A stretch of 64,000 nt of DNA from Lachnospiraceae bacterium NK3A20 (GTDB taxonomy: Bacteria > Bacillota > Clostridia > Lachnospirales > Lachnospiraceae). Each line of letters begins with the position of its first letter. Position 1 is the first letter of the stretch. The DNA lies in the NCBI GenBank assembly GCA_900107575.1, contig FNQX01000021.1, positions 1 to 64,000 on the forward strand. The letters are read 5' to 3'. The notes beneath the pieces were generated by a model. The model was not told the origin of the DNA, did no database searches, and saw only the letters and a program-made list of their open reading frames with translations. This document shows positions 62,853 through 64,000 of this stretch, in pieces. Both the position numbers and the translations under genes were made by a program.

Positions 62853-63168
62853 TTGCTGCCTCCTGTTGACTTACCCCTTTGATGGATTCTCTGTATCCTG
62901 CAATCAGCATTTTCGCGGTTGGATAATCAATCTTGTCATCCAGGGCGAGCTGTTTCACGAGGGATATGTAGGCATCCTGTTTGTTCTCATTGTTGATCTG
63001 AATTGTCTGGATCAGTCTGTCCAACCGAAGCCGTATGGTCGGATAGCTCACGCCATATTCCCTCGCCATTTCTTTCAATGAACCGGAAGCCAGCACGAAA
63101 TTCCTGATAAACTCCAGGTCTTCCTCTTCCAGCTTCGAGATCCAGAGGGGGATGACATCTCCGCTCAT
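62836..63168 (-). CDS. DUF2089-family helix-turn-helix protein
   Basis: A 110-residue protein whose central helix-turn-helix reads ASGSLKEMAREYGVSYPTIRLRLDRLI, and whose N terminus is ISKLEEEDLEFIRNFVL, both typical of DUF2089. The family lacks a proven function, but the HTH suggests a regulator, probably of the fucosidase gene, which it overlaps. AGGAGG precedes the ATG. Confidence 0.88.
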   Translation of the reverse strand: MSGDVIPLWISKLEEEDLEFIRNFVLASGSLKEMAREYGVSYPTIRLRLDRLIQTIQINNENKQDAYISLVKQLALDDKIDYPTAKMLIAGYRESIKGVSQQEAANGDAL

Positions 63169-63270
63169 CGTGATTCCTCCTGAATGGATTTAACATCTTA
63201 CCTATACATCAATAATAAACTTAATTTTATTAATTTCAAGTTTAATTTTTATCATAGTTGTTCTGCGCGT
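63169..63270 (-). promoter_or_regulatory. AT-rich promoter region of DUF2089-fucosidase operon
   Basis: A strongly AT-rich stretch with an inverted repeat (AAACTT and AAGTTT, about 63210-63242) precedes the operon. TTGAAA is a possible -35 box, but no clean -10 box was found. Confidence 0.4.
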
Positions 63271-63297
63271 AAGACAAAATCAGCATCATTTTGTCTT
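63271..63297 (-). terminator. Hairpin downstream of relBE
   Basis: AAGACAAAAT pairs perfectly with ATTTTGTCTT around CAGCATC, extended by partly paired flanks. It is 70 bases past the toxin gene stop and is a likely transcript end. Confidence 0.6.
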
Positions 63298-63366
63298 GCA
63301 CACAGAACGGAATTTAAGGTCGAACGGATTCTTACCACCAGCATCTGCATTCAAACCGAGGACTTT

Positions 63367-63703
63367 TCACTTTAGAGGCATCTGTTCAAGCCGTTTCACC
63401 TGATCACTGCCTACATAGATTATATCCGTCACATATACAGCGTGCTCATCCTCTGCAACCCAGTAGTAAATATAGTAATTCCTGACTCTGGTCTTCCGGA
63501 CACCCTCATCATGCCAGGGTTGCTCTTCTATCCGTTTATTCCTTTTCGGAGTAACGGAGAACGTTTTAATTTCTGCACGAAACAATCTTAAATGAGTTGC
63601 TGCAGCAGTCGGATTGGACAGTTCATTCAAGAGCAATATAGTCTCTGATTGCTGCCATGGCATAAAAGGCATGATCAGTCACGATGACATTATATTCATC
63701 CAT
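63367..63703 (-). pseudogene. RelE/ParE-family toxin, frameshifted
   Basis: The natural start is the ATG at 63703, which overlaps the antitoxin stop by eight bases, as in relBE operons. The first 26 codons encode MDEYNVIVTDHAFYAMAAIR and then DYIALE, ending at a TGA. The rest (EQPWHDEGVRKTRVRNYYIYYW and so on) is in another frame that continues to 63367. Removing one copy of a duplicated 4-bp unit (TTCA on the plus strand at 63622-63629) would join the two into a continuous RelE-like sequence IALE-LSNPTAA. So the toxin is probably inactive, unless slippage restores it. The in-frame Met at 63672 would give only a truncated protein without the N-terminal strand. Confidence 0.8.
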
Positions 63704-64000
63704 TGACGATTTCTGCCTCCTTCAGCCCTGCTGCAAGTTTATCAAACGCCTCGTCTACAGGCATTCCTCTCCCCGCTTTAGCATCTGCCAGCCCTGCTGC
63801 CATTCTGGAATCAAATTCCTCTTTGGTCATCTGGTTCAGCGCACGGAAGCCGTCTTGCGGTACATAGGGTCGTCGAAAAGGAAGCCCATGACAATGAATC
63901 ACCTGTCGGTAGAACATATTAATTCCAACGGATGCCGGAATCCCCATAGCCGATAGGATCCCCTCTGCCTCTCTCTTGATGTCTTCTTCAACACGCGCAT
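63696..64000 (-). CDS. RelB/DinJ-family antitoxin, 5' end outside window
   Basis: The frame runs open to the window edge; the start lies beyond 64000. The visible part reads ARVEEDIKREAEGILSAMG followed by IPASVGINMFYRQVIHCHGL, the typical RelB/DinJ ribbon-helix-helix N-terminal region, and ends with an acidic, helical toxin-binding tail. It would neutralise the downstream RelE-type toxin and repress the operon. Its stop overlaps the toxin start by eight bases. Because the toxin is frameshifted, it may persist as an orphan antitoxin. Confidence 0.88.
   Translation of the reverse strand, partial: ARVEEDIKREAEGILSAMGIPASVGINMFYRQVIHCHGLPFRRPYVPQDGFRALNQMTKEEFDSRMAAGLADAKAGRGMPVDEAFDKLAAGLKEAEIVNG

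Noticed and set aside
63367-63672. Intact 101-residue RelE toxin starting at 63672
   Set aside because: The N-terminal residues do not fit the family, while the other frame gives the expected start overlapping the antitoxin.

Overview
The window looks like a Gram-positive anaerobe of the Clostridia, most likely a gut or rumen Lachnospiraceae. The signs are a SCIFF ranthipeptide pair (scfA/scfB), a flavodiiron-rubredoxin oxygen/NO reductase, LPXTG proteins with sortases, lipobox lipoproteins, LplB/LplC-type sugar importers without their own ATPase, and many polysaccharide hydrolases. No rRNA, tRNA, CRISPR array or prophage was seen. Most genes lie on the minus strand.

Layout. 0-5 kb: the 3' part of an IS4-superfamily transposase, then an enolase / ferredoxin / flavodiiron-rubredoxin cluster and a bicupin. 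5-14 kb: an AraC regulator, a sugar ABC importer (lipoprotein and two permeases), a LacI regulator and a divergent GH2 glycosidase. Several LacI-type operators tie this block into one regulon. 14-16.5 kb: a long mirrored array of about 40-bp repeats, then the SCIFF maturase and its 47-residue precursor, which is too short for ordinary gene calling. 16.5-21 kb: UxaA-type dehydratase with a YhcH sugar-binding protein behind a promoter with a 16-bp palindrome, an acyl-CoA ligase-like enzyme and a cyclase-family hydrolase. 21-22.6 kb: an AlbA_2/ATP-binding regulator preceded by two abutting 22-bp palindromes. 22.6-31.5 kb: a sortase-assembled pilus locus (tip adhesin, major pilin, class C sortase, basal pilin, second sortase). 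31.5-32.2 kb: a 445-bp quasi-palindrome folding into five consecutive hairpins. 32-39.5 kb: serine esterase, GH42 and GH115 enzymes for hemicellulose or arabinogalactan side chains. 39.8-41.8 kb: a membrane EAL phosphodiesterase flanked by two ten-base G/C homopolymers. 42-43.6 kb: a secreted barnase-like lipoprotein with its barstar, bounded by hairpin-rich DNA. One of the bounding elements (43.70-43.86 kb) is a diverged copy of the core of the 31.7-kb element, with compensatory base changes. 43.8-56 kb: MATE exporter, Orn/Lys/Arg-type decarboxylase, MscL with a zinc ribbon, aquaporin, a divergent MurD-like ligase, a polar amino-acid ABC importer, CDF transporter with malic enzyme, and a YwaF-like membrane protein. 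56-64 kb: Tex, a reversed-domain GH3, a GH29 fucosidase coupled to a DUF2089 regulator, and a RelBE module whose toxin is frameshifted by a 4-bp tandem duplication.

Taken together the region serves glycan foraging (GH2, GH3, GH29, GH42, GH115, importer, uronate dehydratase), surface attachment (pili, c-di-GMP), and antagonism or stress (RNase toxin, RelBE, MscL, flavodiiron protein). The observations most likely to be undescribed are the multi-hairpin element family (31.7 and 43.7 kb, perhaps 42.4 kb) and the mirrored repeat array at 14.1-14.6 kb. Both were read by eye and need a covariation or database search.
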